From assembly GCA_023954745.1 (NCBI GenBank), contig JAGSHC010000013.1, positions 1-52,724 on the forward strand: DNA of 52,724 nucleotides, written 5' to 3'. Positions 34,897 through 43,244 of this stretch are shown piece by piece; the first letter of the stretch is position 1, and each line of letters begins with the position of its first letter. The position numbers and the translations under genes are program-made. The notes under the pieces are model-generated. The model ran no database searches. It was not told the origin of the DNA and saw only the letters and a program-made list of their open reading frames with translations. Origin of the DNA: Deltaproteobacteria bacterium. Lineage in GTDB: Bacteria > Myxococcota_A > UBA796 > UBA9615.

Positions 34897-36087
34897 TCAG
34901 GCGCCTGCGAGGAACGGCGCGTAGCGGTCCAGGTAGGGCGCGAGCCGACGCCGGAGGGTGGGCGCGTCCAGGCCGTATCGGGCGGGACGGTCGTCGCGAG
35001 CCGGCCGGAGATGCGGTCTCGACAGAAACTTCGTCATCCGCTCCTCGTGCTCGGTGTCCCACTCGAGGCCGAACCGGTCGTAGATCGTGCGCACCGCCTC
35101 GATGGGTCGCTGCACGAGGTCCTCGAACGACACGTCGTGCACCGACGCCAGCGCAGGGTGGTCACGCCGCGCCTCGATGCTCCGGATGATGGACTGCTCG
35201 CACCGCCAGACCGTCGACTCCACGAGCTCGGGACGCAGGGGGTCGTCGGTCATCACCGCGTGGGTGTCGGCGATGAGGCCCGCGTAGGAGCAGACGGCGT
35301 GCATCGGGTCGCGGTGGGTGTGGATGATGTGGGCCCCAGGCATCGTTTCGATCAGCAGATCGAGAGACAGCAGGTGTCCGGGGTACTTCAGCACCCACCG
35401 CTCCCCCGGGAGGTGCTCTTGGAAGGCCAGCAGTCGCTCTCGAAGGAACGCGTACGACCGCGTCAGGGGCTGGGTGTGGGCCCAGCGCAAGTACGCGGGG
35501 GCGGGGAAGGTCTCGTACAGCTGTGCGGTGTGGAAGGTGTTGGCCAACAGCACGCCCTCCTCCTCGGGGTCCACGGCGCTGTGCCGATGGCGGGCGTCGG
35601 CCTCCGGAGCGAGAACCCGCCAGGACAGGATGTCGAGCTTCCCCTGACGGATCAGAGCTGGACTCGTCGCCGGAGGGTGAGCCCGCATGGTGCGCCACGC
35701 CGGCAGGAAGCGCGCCCGCGGGTCGAGGCCCAGGAGGTGGTGCAACCGAGTCGTCCCCGACCGATGAAGGCCCACCACCACCAGGGGCGCCCCGAGGGAG
35801 CCGGTCGGCTCGGGTTCGGACGCGCACCGGAGGTTCGCCCCCAGCAGCCTGACGATGTACTCGCGCGCCATGAACCGACCGAGGGCGGTCAGGTCGCCGT
35901 CTCGCTCGAGGGAGTCACAGAGCTCGCGCAGGCCGGTGTGCACGCTGGCGTGGGTGAGGACCTCGAGGCCCTGCGCCCGGCGAGCCAGCCCGAGCAGCCG
36001 GTCGGGGTCGAGGGGGGCCCGGGAACCAACCCATCCCGCCACTTGGGTGATCCACCGTCGGCGCAGCGCATGCTCGTAGGTCCTCAT
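34897..36087 (-). CDS. Sulfotransferase family protein
   Basis: This encodes 396 aa. The ATG at 36087 has CGGAGG about 14 nt upstream. The PAPS 5'-phosphosulfate loop is VVVGLHRSGTTRLHHLL (residues 103-119). The 3'-phosphate-binding motif is IIHTHRDPMHAVCSYAG (254-270), with the conserved Arg259 and Ser267. A catalytic-type Glu/His pair may be in RHRHSAVDPEEEG. This matches the Sulfotransfer_3 group, which sulfates carbohydrates, lipids or small molecules with PAPS. There is no signal peptide, so it acts in the cytoplasm. An N-terminal helical region of about 95 residues precedes the P-loop. It stands alone between convergent and co-directional neighbours. The substrate is unknown; surface glycans or a P450-made metabolite are both possible. 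Confidence 0.85.
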   Translation of the reverse strand: MRTYEHALRRRWITQVAGWVGSRAPLDPDRLLGLARRAQGLEVLTHASVHTGLRELCDSLERDGDLTALGRFMAREYIVRLLGANLRCASEPEPTGSLGAPLVVVGLHRSGTTRLHHLLGLDPRARFLPAWRTMRAHPPATSPALIRQGKLDILSWRVLAPEADARHRHSAVDPEEEGVLLANTFHTAQLYETFPAPAYLRWAHTQPLTRSYAFLRERLLAFQEHLPGERWVLKYPGHLLSLDLLIETMPGAHIIHTHRDPMHAVCSYAGLIADTHAVMTDDPLRPELVESTVWRCEQSIIRSIEARRDHPALASVHDVSFEDLVQRPIEAVRTIYDRFGLEWDTEHEERMTKFLSRPHLRPARDDRPARYGLDAPTLRRRLAPYLDRYAPFLAGA

Positions 36088-36152
36088 GGCGCGACAAGAG
36101 CCTCCGTAGGGTTCCCTGAACGGAGAGAAGGTAGCGCGCCGGTGACACCGAA

Positions 36153-36186
36153 GACGGAGCGTCCATTCAGGAATGGACGCTCCGTC
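36153..36186. promoter_or_regulatory. 34-bp perfect inverted repeat (operator or terminator)
   Basis: GACGGAGCGTCCATTC (36153-36168) is exactly complementary to 36171-36186, leaving AG between the arms: a 16-bp perfect stem, the longest I found outside genes. It lies between two minus-strand genes, 43 nt after the stop of the Cys-repeat lipoprotein gene and 66 nt before the sulfotransferase start. No T-run follows on either strand, so it could be a factor-independent terminator of unusual type or a dimeric repressor site. Confidence 0.6.
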
Positions 36187-36229
36187 ACCGACGTCTCCGG
36201 CGACCTGAGTCCTGTAGCTCCGCTGTGCG

Positions 36230-37465
36230 CTACTCGCAGCCCTCGGTCACCACGAGCGCATTGATGTCGGCGCTGTCGAGTGCCGAGGAACTCACTGTGG
36301 GAGCGTAGAACCCCTGGGGCCAGGAGACCCCACCGTAGGTGTTGCTGTTGCCGATGTAGAAGTCGCCGAGCGAGCCCACGCCGAAGTTGAACGTCCGGCC
36401 GCCGTACAGGTTCACCAGAGCGCCCGAGCTGAGGACCTCGAACAGTCCGCCCTGGCCGCAGAGCAGGATGTCCCCTCCGTCCACCTTGATGTCCTCACCT
36501 CCGTTGCCAGTCAGCAGCGTCGTCGAGTCCGTCGTCAGGTCGATGCGGTCTGTGCGCCAGCCGAAGGTCGAGGCATACGCGGAGCCGTTCGTCGTCACGA
36601 CGCTCGTGTCGGTCTCGAAGGCGAACTGGCTCGTGGGGTTGGAGGACACCTGAGTCGCCTGACCGGTCGTCTCGTCGATCTCGAAGATCCCACCACTGTT
36701 CGCGGCATGGAGCGTTCCGTTGGGGGCGAACTGCAGGTCCTCGGCGGCCGTCGGCGAGACGAGGGTCGCTGAGCCCGCGCCGTCGAGCGCGTAGATGCCC
36801 GCGGCCCCGAGACCCTGTGTCGTTGCTTCGACGCCGCCAGTCCCCACGAAGACCTCATCGAGCGACGAAACTGCCAGGGAGTACGACGGGAAGGTGCTGA
36901 CCTGATAGGGCGGTGCCAAGGGGGCGCCGCTCGTCCAGCGGAAGACGCCACCGTTGGTGGTGAAGTGGACCACATCCACCTCTTCGGCCAGTCCACCGCA
37001 CGTCCCGGCGCAGTCCTCTTCGGCCGCCCCGTTGCAGGTCCCGGCGCAGTCCTCTTCGGCCGCCCCGTTGCAGGTCCCAGCGCAGTCCTCGACGGCCGCC
37101 CCGTCGCAGGTCCCGGCGCAGTCCTCGACCGCCGTGCCGCCGCAGACACCGGCACAGTCCTGCTCTTCGACCGAGCAGCAGTTCCCGTTGACGTCGGGGA
37201 GCACGTCGCCCCCGTGGTTGACGTGGGCGTTGATGCAAGCGTTCGTGTGCACCGTGATGAGGGTGTAGGGAGTCTCGGTCGAGCCAGTGGCGTGGCAGAA
37301 GGTGACTCCGTTGTTCACGGCCTCGTCCACGCACTCAGCGGCCGTGAGCGCGTACGCGTCGGACGCCAGGTCGGCAGGCTCGAAGGCCGTGGTCTGCTCT
37401 CCGCACCCGGACGCCAGCACGACCCCGAGCAGGAGGAGAGGGAAGAGGTTGAGTCGAGGGCGCAT
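36230..37465 (-). CDS. Lipoprotein with five Cys-rich 12-residue repeats and propeller-like body
   Basis: This encodes 411 aa. The ATG at 37465 has CGGAG 5 nt upstream. The lipobox is VLASGC. Residues 45-100 contain a His/Cys-rich unit (TFCHATGSTETPY, then ACINAHVNHGGDVLP), a motif met in other secreted proteins. Residues 103-162 are five copies of a 12-residue unit close to DCAGTCNGAAEE, each with two Cys. From 163 onward, regularly spaced beta strands (GVFRWTSG, GIYALDG, GTLHAANSGGIFEID, GDILLCGQGGLFEVL) suggest a six- or seven-bladed propeller of the NHL/SBBP type. I infer a surface protein in which a disulfide-rich stalk carries a propeller. No catalytic site is seen. Confidence 0.8.
   Translation of the reverse strand: MRPRLNLFPLLLLGVVLASGCGEQTTAFEPADLASDAYALTAAECVDEAVNNGVTFCHATGSTETPYTLITVHTNACINAHVNHGGDVLPDVNGNCCSVEEQDCAGVCGGTAVEDCAGTCDGAAVEDCAGTCNGAAEEDCAGTCNGAAEEDCAGTCGGLAEEVDVVHFTTNGGVFRWTSGAPLAPPYQVSTFPSYSLAVSSLDEVFVGTGGVEATTQGLGAAGIYALDGAGSATLVSPTAAEDLQFAPNGTLHAANSGGIFEIDETTGQATQVSSNPTSQFAFETDTSVVTTNGSAYASTFGWRTDRIDLTTDSTTLLTGNGGEDIKVDGGDILLCGQGGLFEVLSSGALVNLYGGRTFNFGVGSLGDFYIGNSNTYGGVSWPQGFYAPTVSSSALDSADINALVVTEGCE
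36980..37159 (-). repeat. 36-bp tandem repeat, five units (DCAGxCxGxAxE)
   Basis: Five head-to-tail 36-bp units encode DCAGVCGGTAVE, DCAGTCDGAAVE, DCAGTCNGAAEE (twice) and DCAGTCGGLAEE. The middle units are nearly identical in DNA, which suggests recent expansion. Each unit contributes two Cys. Confidence 0.92.
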
Positions 37466-37653
37466 GAGAACTCCGGGGGTGCGGCGGCCCGCCGCGGTTG
37501 TTGGGCTTCCAGGCCCGAACGTATTTGGAACCGCCTCCTTTGGGACCCTTCAGCGATCATACGAACGCGGGCCCGAACCCTCCTCGGGAAGACCTCCTTC
37601 CATGCGATGCCGGCGCCGCTCCTCCCCAGCGAGCGTCAGATAGTCTCCTTCCC

Positions 37654-39030
37654 ATGAGCCACTCGACGACGCGGCGAGGCCGTTCGACCCCGCGCGGTGT
37701 GCGTATCAGCCCCTTGCTCGCGCGGCGTGCCTACACCAATGACGCTGGCCGCCGCATGCCTGGCCCTGCGGGCTCGCTCCGGGACCTCGGCAACCTGCGG
37801 ACCATCTTCTCCCTGGGGTTGCTCGACGCCTACCAGGGTTGGGAGCAAGACCGGCCTGGAGAGGACTTCCTGGTGTGGGCTGGTCCCGCGCCACACGTCG
37901 TCGTCGTCGCTCCGGACAGTGTCCAACGGGTGCTCAACGACTCCGAGCACTTCGCCCGGGACATCCGCCCGACGAAGACGATGTTCGGCGATGGCTTGCT
38001 TCGCCAGCAGGGTGGGGCTTGGGTGCGGAGACGGGCGGCTGCGTCCCCGCCCTTCAAGCGGGGCTCGCTGGGCTCCGCGCTGCCGATCGTGGTGGAAGAG
38101 GTGGAGCGGTTGCTCCAGGGCTGGAGGGCGCGGGGCACCGAGCCGTTCCGTCCGACTCGAGACGTGGCTGGCTGCATGCTCCAGATCCTGTGCCGCTACC
38201 TCTTCGGCTACCGGTTCGACCCGGAGCGTTACGGCGGGCGCGCCTTTCACAGTGCCCTCGTGGTGCTCTCCAGTGACTCGGTCCTCCGCCACCTGCTGCC
38301 CCGCCATGCCGTGGCGGTCGCTCGGCGGCGGGCGATCCGCAGGGCCCACGCCACGCTGAATGAGCTCTGCGCCGACATCCTCGAGAGCGGGGGTGACGCG
38401 CCCTTTCTCACCCGTTTGCGCGAGGATCTCACTGGCGGCGAGCGGACGCGCCAGGACGTGCTCGACGAGCTGCGGACCTTCCTCATCGCGGGGCACGAGA
38501 CGAGCGCCACCGCGCTGAATTGGGCGCTGGCCCTGCTCGCCCAGGCTCCCGACGAACAGGAGGTCCTGGGGCGGGAGGCGAGGGAGCACACGGGATTCGG
38601 GCACACAGAGGGGCTCACGGCCGCAGACCGGGTCTTCTCGGAGACGATGCGTCTGTACCCGCCGGTCCCGATCTCTGTCTCCGTCGCGACGAGAGACACG
38701 ACGTTGAGCGGATACTTCGTCCCCGCGGGGACCCGCATCGACGTCTGCTCCTACGTCGTTCACCGGAGCCGGTCCCGGTGGACCGACCCCGACGTGTTCC
38801 AGCCGTCCCGATTCATCGGGGGTGCCCCCCCTCGTACCGACTATCTGCCGTTCTTGCACGGTCCCCATCTGTGCCTCGGCCGAGGCCTGGCCAAGATCGA
38901 GGTGCGCGCGGCCCTGAGCATGCTCACTGAGCGCTACCGCGTCTCGCTGCCCGGCCCTCCGCCGGAGGTGAACCTGCGCCTGTCGCTGCACCCCAAGGGG
39001 CTCAGGATCCGACTGGAGCCCGTTCGCTGA
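37654..39030 (+). CDS. Cytochrome P450
   Basis: This encodes 458 aa. The start chosen is ATG 37654; no strong ribosome site is seen. The hallmark blocks are present and in order. The I-helix is LIAGHETSATALNW (Ala279-Gly280-x-Glu282-Thr283). The K-helix ExxR is SETMRLYPP (Glu330, Arg333). The heme loop is FLHGPHLCLGRGLAKIE with Cys407, and His405 where Arg is most common. The PERF-like region is DVFQPSRFI. The length is that of bacterial class I or fatty-acid-type P450s, with no fused reductase. It should oxidise a small hydrophobic substrate with electrons from a separate ferredoxin, and no redox partner lies beside it. The gene is divergent from the Cys-repeat lipoprotein (188 bp between). 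Confidence 0.93.
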   Translation: MSHSTTRRGRSTPRGVRISPLLARRAYTNDAGRRMPGPAGSLRDLGNLRTIFSLGLLDAYQGWEQDRPGEDFLVWAGPAPHVVVVAPDSVQRVLNDSEHFARDIRPTKTMFGDGLLRQQGGAWVRRRAAASPPFKRGSLGSALPIVVEEVERLLQGWRARGTEPFRPTRDVAGCMLQILCRYLFGYRFDPERYGGRAFHSALVVLSSDSVLRHLLPRHAVAVARRRAIRRAHATLNELCADILESGGDAPFLTRLREDLTGGERTRQDVLDELRTFLIAGHETSATALNWALALLAQAPDEQEVLGREAREHTGFGHTEGLTAADRVFSETMRLYPPVPISVSVATRDTTLSGYFVPAGTRIDVCSYVVHRSRSRWTDPDVFQPSRFIGGAPPRTDYLPFLHGPHLCLGRGLAKIEVRAALSMLTERYRVSLPGPPPEVNLRLSLHPKGLRIRLEPVR

Positions 39031-39060
39031 GGACGTGCACGCGGTCGAGGTCGGCACCGT

Positions 39061-39089
39061 CGGGCACGGGACGTCAGAGCCCGTGCCCG
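39061..39089 (+). terminator. Hairpin after the P450 gene
   Basis: CGGGCACGGG (39061-39070) pairs perfectly with CCCGTGCCCG (39080-39089) around a 9-nt loop, 31 nt past the P450 stop. The 10-bp GC-rich stem fits a terminator, although no T-run follows. Confidence 0.55.
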
Positions 39090-39283
39090 AACACGAGCGG
39101 GGACCCGGGATGCCGCGTCACTCCCCGCGGCGCCCCAGGTATGCGATCGGCACCTGTCTCTGAGGGCTGCAAGCTCAGCAAAGCCCGTGAGTCGCTGGGA
39201 ATACCCGTGCGCTCCACAGATTTTGCTGGGCACTTCGGGGACCCCCGGGTAGAACCTGCCGCCCCCTGACCCCTGGAGTCTCC

Positions 39284-39859
39284 ATGCGCCGCGCCCACCT
39301 TCTCCTCTCCCTCCTCATCGCCTTTTCCCTGGTGGCCTGTGTGCCACCCACCGAGCTGCAGGTGGAGGAGGGTTCCTATGAGGCCGAGCTGGCGTCGTCG
39401 GCCGTCAGTCTGTCGAAGTCGCCCGCCCCAGTGCCCCCGAACCTCGTCGGGGACTGGACCGGAGAGCTCTCGGCCCGCGTCCCCTGGGAGATCGCCCTGA
39501 CGGTTTCCTCGCAGTCCGGCCGCACCGCCAGCGGTGTGCTCGATCTGGGTGAGGACTTCGAAGAGGTGTTCGGAGTGAGCACCTTCAACGTCTCGTTGAC
39601 CGCCGCAGCGTCCGGCCAGCTGACCGGAGTGGCCACGCCCGGTGGGAACAGCTTGCGTCGCATCGGGCCCATGAGCCTTCAGATCTCGGGGATGTGGGGC
39701 GGACCCACCTCGTCGCCCGACTTCGACGGGACGCTGCATATCGAGGTGAACAGCATGCGCCGCAACGGTCCCACCAACGGTCTGCGCCGCATCAACCCCA
39801 ATGGCATTCGGGTCCCGAACACCTCGCTCATCTACCCCATCGCGATGGAAAAGGGCTGA
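39284..39859 (+). CDS. Small lipoprotein of unknown function
   Basis: This encodes 191 aa. ATG 39284 has GGAG 6 nt upstream. The signal peptide MRRAHLLLSLLIAFSLVAC gives Cys19 as the lipidated residue, followed by VPPTEL. Residues 20-60 are an acidic/Ser-rich linker. The body from about 58 begins VGDWTGELSARVPWEIALTV, a lipocalin- or calycin-like opening strand pattern, and continues with alternating strands (SGVLDLGEDF, TLHIEVNSMRRNG). A repeated LRRI/RRNG motif occurs near the end (SLRRIGPMS, SMRRNGPTN, GLRRINPNG). No Cys or catalytic motif is seen after the lipobox. It may be a small beta-barrel ligand-binding protein, but that is only a suggestion. No co-transcribed partner is evident. 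Confidence 0.72.
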   Translation: MRRAHLLLSLLIAFSLVACVPPTELQVEEGSYEAELASSAVSLSKSPAPVPPNLVGDWTGELSARVPWEIALTVSSQSGRTASGVLDLGEDFEEVFGVSTFNVSLTAAASGQLTGVATPGGNSLRRIGPMSLQISGMWGGPTSSPDFDGTLHIEVNSMRRNGPTNGLRRINPNGIRVPNTSLIYPIAMEKG

Positions 39860-39926
39860 CGCGCCACGACGAAGGCCGTCGCCTTCTCTGACAGCCGGCG
39901 ATGCCGGGGGGAGACGAAGGTTTCGT

Positions 39927-39945
39927 GCGCCCCAGGTAGGGGCGC
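39927..39945. terminator. Short GC hairpin between two lipoprotein genes
   Basis: GCGCCCC (39927-39933) pairs with GGGGCGC (39939-39945) around AGGTA, 68 nt after the preceding stop and 27 nt before the next start. It could end the upstream transcript or lie in the leader of the MopE-type gene. Confidence 0.4.
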
Positions 39946-39971
39946 CCGTGTTCGGGGGGATGAGGTGTTTG

Positions 39972-42900
39972 ATGACCCGCTTCCTACTCTGTCTCCTGCT
40001 CCTGCTCGCCCTCCCCCTGTCCGGGTGTCCCGCCGCCGACGATGACGACGCGACGAGCGATGACGACGACGCCACCGGCGACGACGACGACGCCACCAGC
40101 GACGACGACGACGCCACCGGCGATGACGACGACAGCGGGGACGACGACGACGCCACCGACCCGGTGGATGCCGACGGTGACGGCGTCTCGGCGGACGAGG
40201 ACTGCGACGACGACGACCCGGACAACTACCCAGGCAACACCGAGGTCTGCGACGGAGTAGACAACGACTGCGACGCCGGGACCGTCTTCGCCGGCGAGGA
40301 CGTGGATGCGGACCTGGACGGCTCCATCAGCTGCCTGGACTGCGACGACGACGCCTCGGACAACTACCCCGGCAACCCCGAGATCTGCGACGGAGTGGAC
40401 AACGACTGCGATGCGAGCACGGTCTTCCCCGACGAGGACACCGACTCTGACGCCGACGGCTCCATCACCTGCCTCGACTGCGACGACGCCGAACCGAACA
40501 GCTTCCCCGGCAACACCGAGGTCTGTGACAGCGCCGACAACGACTGCGACGCCACCACCTTCGCCACCGGCGAGGACACCGACGCCGACGCCGACGGCGT
40601 GGTCGCGTGCCTCGACTGCGACGACGCCGACCCGAACAACTTCCCCGGCAACGTCGAGGTCTGCGACGACGCCGACAACGACTGCGACGCCACCACCTTC
40701 GCCACCGACGAGGACACGGACGGTGACGCCGACGGCTCTCCCACCTGTCTCGACTGTGACGACGCCGACCCGGCCAACTTTCCCGGCAACACCGAAGTCT
40801 GCGACGACGCCGACAACGACTGCGACGCCACCACGTTCTCCTTCGGCGAGGCGACCGACAACGACGCGGACGGATCCGTGGACTGCCTCGACTGCGTCGA
40901 CACCAACGCGACGGTGTTCCCCGGCAATACCGAGATCTGCGACGGAGGGGACAACGACTGCGATGGCAGCACCGTCTTCCCCGGGGAGACCACCGACGTG
41001 GACGCGGACGGCTCGGTGGCGTGCGCCGACTGTGACGACGTGGATCCCGCCAACTTCCCGGGCAATCCAGAGGTCTGCGACGGCGGCGCCGACAACGACT
41101 GCGACCCCACCACGCTCTTCCCCGGCGAATCGGTCGACGTGGACGGCGATGGGTACGACGAGTGCGAGGAGTGCGACGACACGGACCCCTCCGTCAACCC
41201 CATGGGCGTGGAGGTCTGCGACGGCATCGACAGCGACTGCGGCGGACTGACCGGCGCGGTCTTCTCGACGCCCGCGGGGACGACCCCCAACACCGGACTG
41301 TACCGATACCGGGGCAACCGCTTCCAGGTCGACGAGGACACGCTGCTCACCAGCTTCACGATGCGGGTGGTCGCGCCCGCCGGGGCGGTCCTGACCTTCT
41401 CCTTGCGCGAGGCGCCGACCCCGACGGGCAACTACACCACGATCGCCAGCAATGACGTGACGGTGAGTGACGCCGAGGGCGGGGTCGACATGCAGCTCTC
41501 ATCGGGAGCGCTGGGCGTCGTGCTCCAGGCTGGGTCGTACTACGGCCTCGTGGTCTCCTGGGGCGCGTCGATGGTCACCATCTTCCCCATCGCGGTGGGG
41601 GGGACCCCCGACTTCGGTGTGCTCCTCGGGTCACTGACCCTGAACTCCTCGCTGACCCTGCCGGTGATTGGGACCGTGGGGACCATCTACACCGGCGCGT
41701 ACGACGGAACCGTCGTCACCGGAGACGAGTCCGACGCCGACCTCGACGGGTCCCCGATCTGCGCCGACTGCGACGACGGGGAAGCGACCGTCAACCCGGG
41801 CGCGATTGAGACCTGCGACGGCTTCGACACCGACTGCGACCCCTCGACCATCCTGACCGGCGACGTGGACTCTGACGAAGACGGGGTCGCGGTGTGCGCC
41901 AGCGACTGCGACGACACCGACCCGAACAACTACCCCGGCAACGTCGAGGTCTGCGATGGGTTCGACAACGACTGCAATCAGCTCCCGGACTTCGACCTGT
42001 CTGGGGAGGTCGACGGCGACGGGGACGGAGACCCCAGCTGCAACGACTGCGACGACGCCAACCCGCTCGTCTTCACGGGCAACACGGAGCAGTGCGACGA
42101 CGAGGACAGCGACTGCGACGGTACGGTCGACAACTTCCTCGAGGCGGCCATCGGCGCGATCTCCGGGGCTGCCATCGGGCCCAGCGTCGGCACCATGCAG
42201 GCCGCCCTCGTGGTGCCGGACTCCGGGATCATCTCGGATCTGAACCTGCAGGTGGACATCACCCACACCTGGGTCGGTGACCTCGACATCACGCTCACCT
42301 CGCCGGCGGGCACCTCGGTGCAGGTCTTCGACAACCTGCAGCTCGGCAACGCGGACGACTTCACCAACACCGTGTGGGACGACGAGGGGGCGAACCTCGC
42401 CATGACCAACGTGGCCCTGGCGCCGTTCACGGGCTCCTGGGTGCCGTTCGAGCCCCTCAGCGCCTTTGACGGGGAGGAGCTGCAGGGCACCTGGCTCCTT
42501 ACCATCGCCGACGTCGCCAACGGCGACGGCGGAACCCTCAACTCCTTTCGCCTGGACGTGACGCCTGACGGATACGGCGACAGCGCCCAGTGCGGACCGG
42601 GATCGTGCGCCTCCATCCTCGTCCTCGACCCCTCGGCGACGGACGGGACCTACTACCTCGACCCCCTGGACTCGGGGACCGCCGATCCGTACAGCTGCGA
42701 CATGACCACCGACGGCGGCGGCTGGACCCAGATCCTCGACTTCAACCGGGAGGACGACGGCGACGGCATCCCCGAGCTCGAGTTCCAGTGGGACACCCTG
42801 ACCAACGACATGGGGCTCTACCAGACCACCGCGACCTCGGTGCAGTGGCAGGACGGCGACGGCACGGGCGACGTCCTCGACGGCGAGCGCACGGTCGACG

Positions 42901-43238
42901 CCTTCAACGAGGCCGAGCTGCTGTACGACATCCACTTCGAAGGAGTCTCGATGGATACGTCCGGTGTCTGGTTCACGGTGACGACCTCTGCGGGCCCCCA
43001 GGAGCTCTGGTGCAACGACGACGCCAGCGGAAGCGTCGACTACACCGCGGCCGAGCTGGCCACGATTCCCTACACCTGCTCGCTGCCGTTCACGGCGTCG
43101 CCGACCTTCGACAGCGGGCTCGTTCAGACGTCGTTCGCAACGACCGTGATCACCGGGTTCGGGATGACCTCGCTGATGAGCGACTCCGCGGGCAGCGACG
43201 ACGCGCAGCTCTTCTCGTTCGAGGCATGGGTGCGCTGA
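39972..43238 (+). CDS. MopE-repeat lipoprotein with P-domain and fibrinogen-like C-terminus
   Basis: This encodes 1088 aa. Start ATG 39972 is supported by GAGGTG 5 nt upstream; an ATG at 39960 is also open. The lipobox is LPLSGC. Poly-Asp units (residues 23-62) lead into eleven MopE-type units of about 46 residues with the pattern DCDDxxPxNFPGNxEVCDGxDNDCD. Eight come before a 150-residue beta insert (FSTPAGTTPNTGLYRYRGNR onward) and three after it. MopE motifs bind copper or other metals in methanotrophs. Residues about 715-860 form a proprotein-convertase P-domain (THTWVGDLDITLTSPAG, GEELQGTWLLTIAD). The last part resembles a fibrinogen C-terminal domain (CDMTTDGGGWTQILDF). A large secreted, metal-binding surface protein is the safest reading. 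Confidence 0.86.
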   Translation: MTRFLLCLLLLLALPLSGCPAADDDDATSDDDDATGDDDDATSDDDDATGDDDDSGDDDDATDPVDADGDGVSADEDCDDDDPDNYPGNTEVCDGVDNDCDAGTVFAGEDVDADLDGSISCLDCDDDASDNYPGNPEICDGVDNDCDASTVFPDEDTDSDADGSITCLDCDDAEPNSFPGNTEVCDSADNDCDATTFATGEDTDADADGVVACLDCDDADPNNFPGNVEVCDDADNDCDATTFATDEDTDGDADGSPTCLDCDDADPANFPGNTEVCDDADNDCDATTFSFGEATDNDADGSVDCLDCVDTNATVFPGNTEICDGGDNDCDGSTVFPGETTDVDADGSVACADCDDVDPANFPGNPEVCDGGADNDCDPTTLFPGESVDVDGDGYDECEECDDTDPSVNPMGVEVCDGIDSDCGGLTGAVFSTPAGTTPNTGLYRYRGNRFQVDEDTLLTSFTMRVVAPAGAVLTFSLREAPTPTGNYTTIASNDVTVSDAEGGVDMQLSSGALGVVLQAGSYYGLVVSWGASMVTIFPIAVGGTPDFGVLLGSLTLNSSLTLPVIGTVGTIYTGAYDGTVVTGDESDADLDGSPICADCDDGEATVNPGAIETCDGFDTDCDPSTILTGDVDSDEDGVAVCASDCDDTDPNNYPGNVEVCDGFDNDCNQLPDFDLSGEVDGDGDGDPSCNDCDDANPLVFTGNTEQCDDEDSDCDGTVDNFLEAAIGAISGAAIGPSVGTMQAALVVPDSGIISDLNLQVDITHTWVGDLDITLTSPAGTSVQVFDNLQLGNADDFTNTVWDDEGANLAMTNVALAPFTGSWVPFEPLSAFDGEELQGTWLLTIADVANGDGGTLNSFRLDVTPDGYGDSAQCGPGSCASILVLDPSATDGTYYLDPLDSGTADPYSCDMTTDGGGWTQILDFNREDDGDGIPELEFQWDTLTNDMGLYQTTATSVQWQDGDGTGDVLDGERTVDAFNEAELLYDIHFEGVSMDTSGVWFTVTTSAGPQELWCNDDASGSVDYTAAELATIPYTCSLPFTASPTFDSGLVQTSFATTVITGFGMTSLMSDSAGSDDAQLFSFEAWVR
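40038..40157 (+). repeat. 21-bp poly-Asp tandem repeat (DDDDATS/DDDDATG)
   Basis: Six in-frame units alternate DDDDATS and DDDDATG, with one shortened to DDDDSG. They form an acidic spacer just after the lipobox, like the DDDDAA repeat in the LamG lipoprotein 9 kb upstream. Confidence 0.88.
40197..42128 (+). repeat. Eleven MopE-type Cys/Asp repeats, mostly ~138-bp period
   Basis: Units run from a DCDD motif through PGN and EVCDG to DNDCD. Eight are in one block; a non-repeat domain at about 41260-41720 splits off the last three. Several middle units are very similar at the DNA level (for example those ending ACCACCTTCGCCAC), indicating duplication. Confidence 0.85.
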
Positions 43239-43244
43239 GCCGGG

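Noticed and set aside
40364-41431. Ser/Gln-rich minus-strand frame opposite the MopE repeats
   Set aside because: It is the reverse reading of the Asp/Cys repeats; other repeat genes here show the same artefact.
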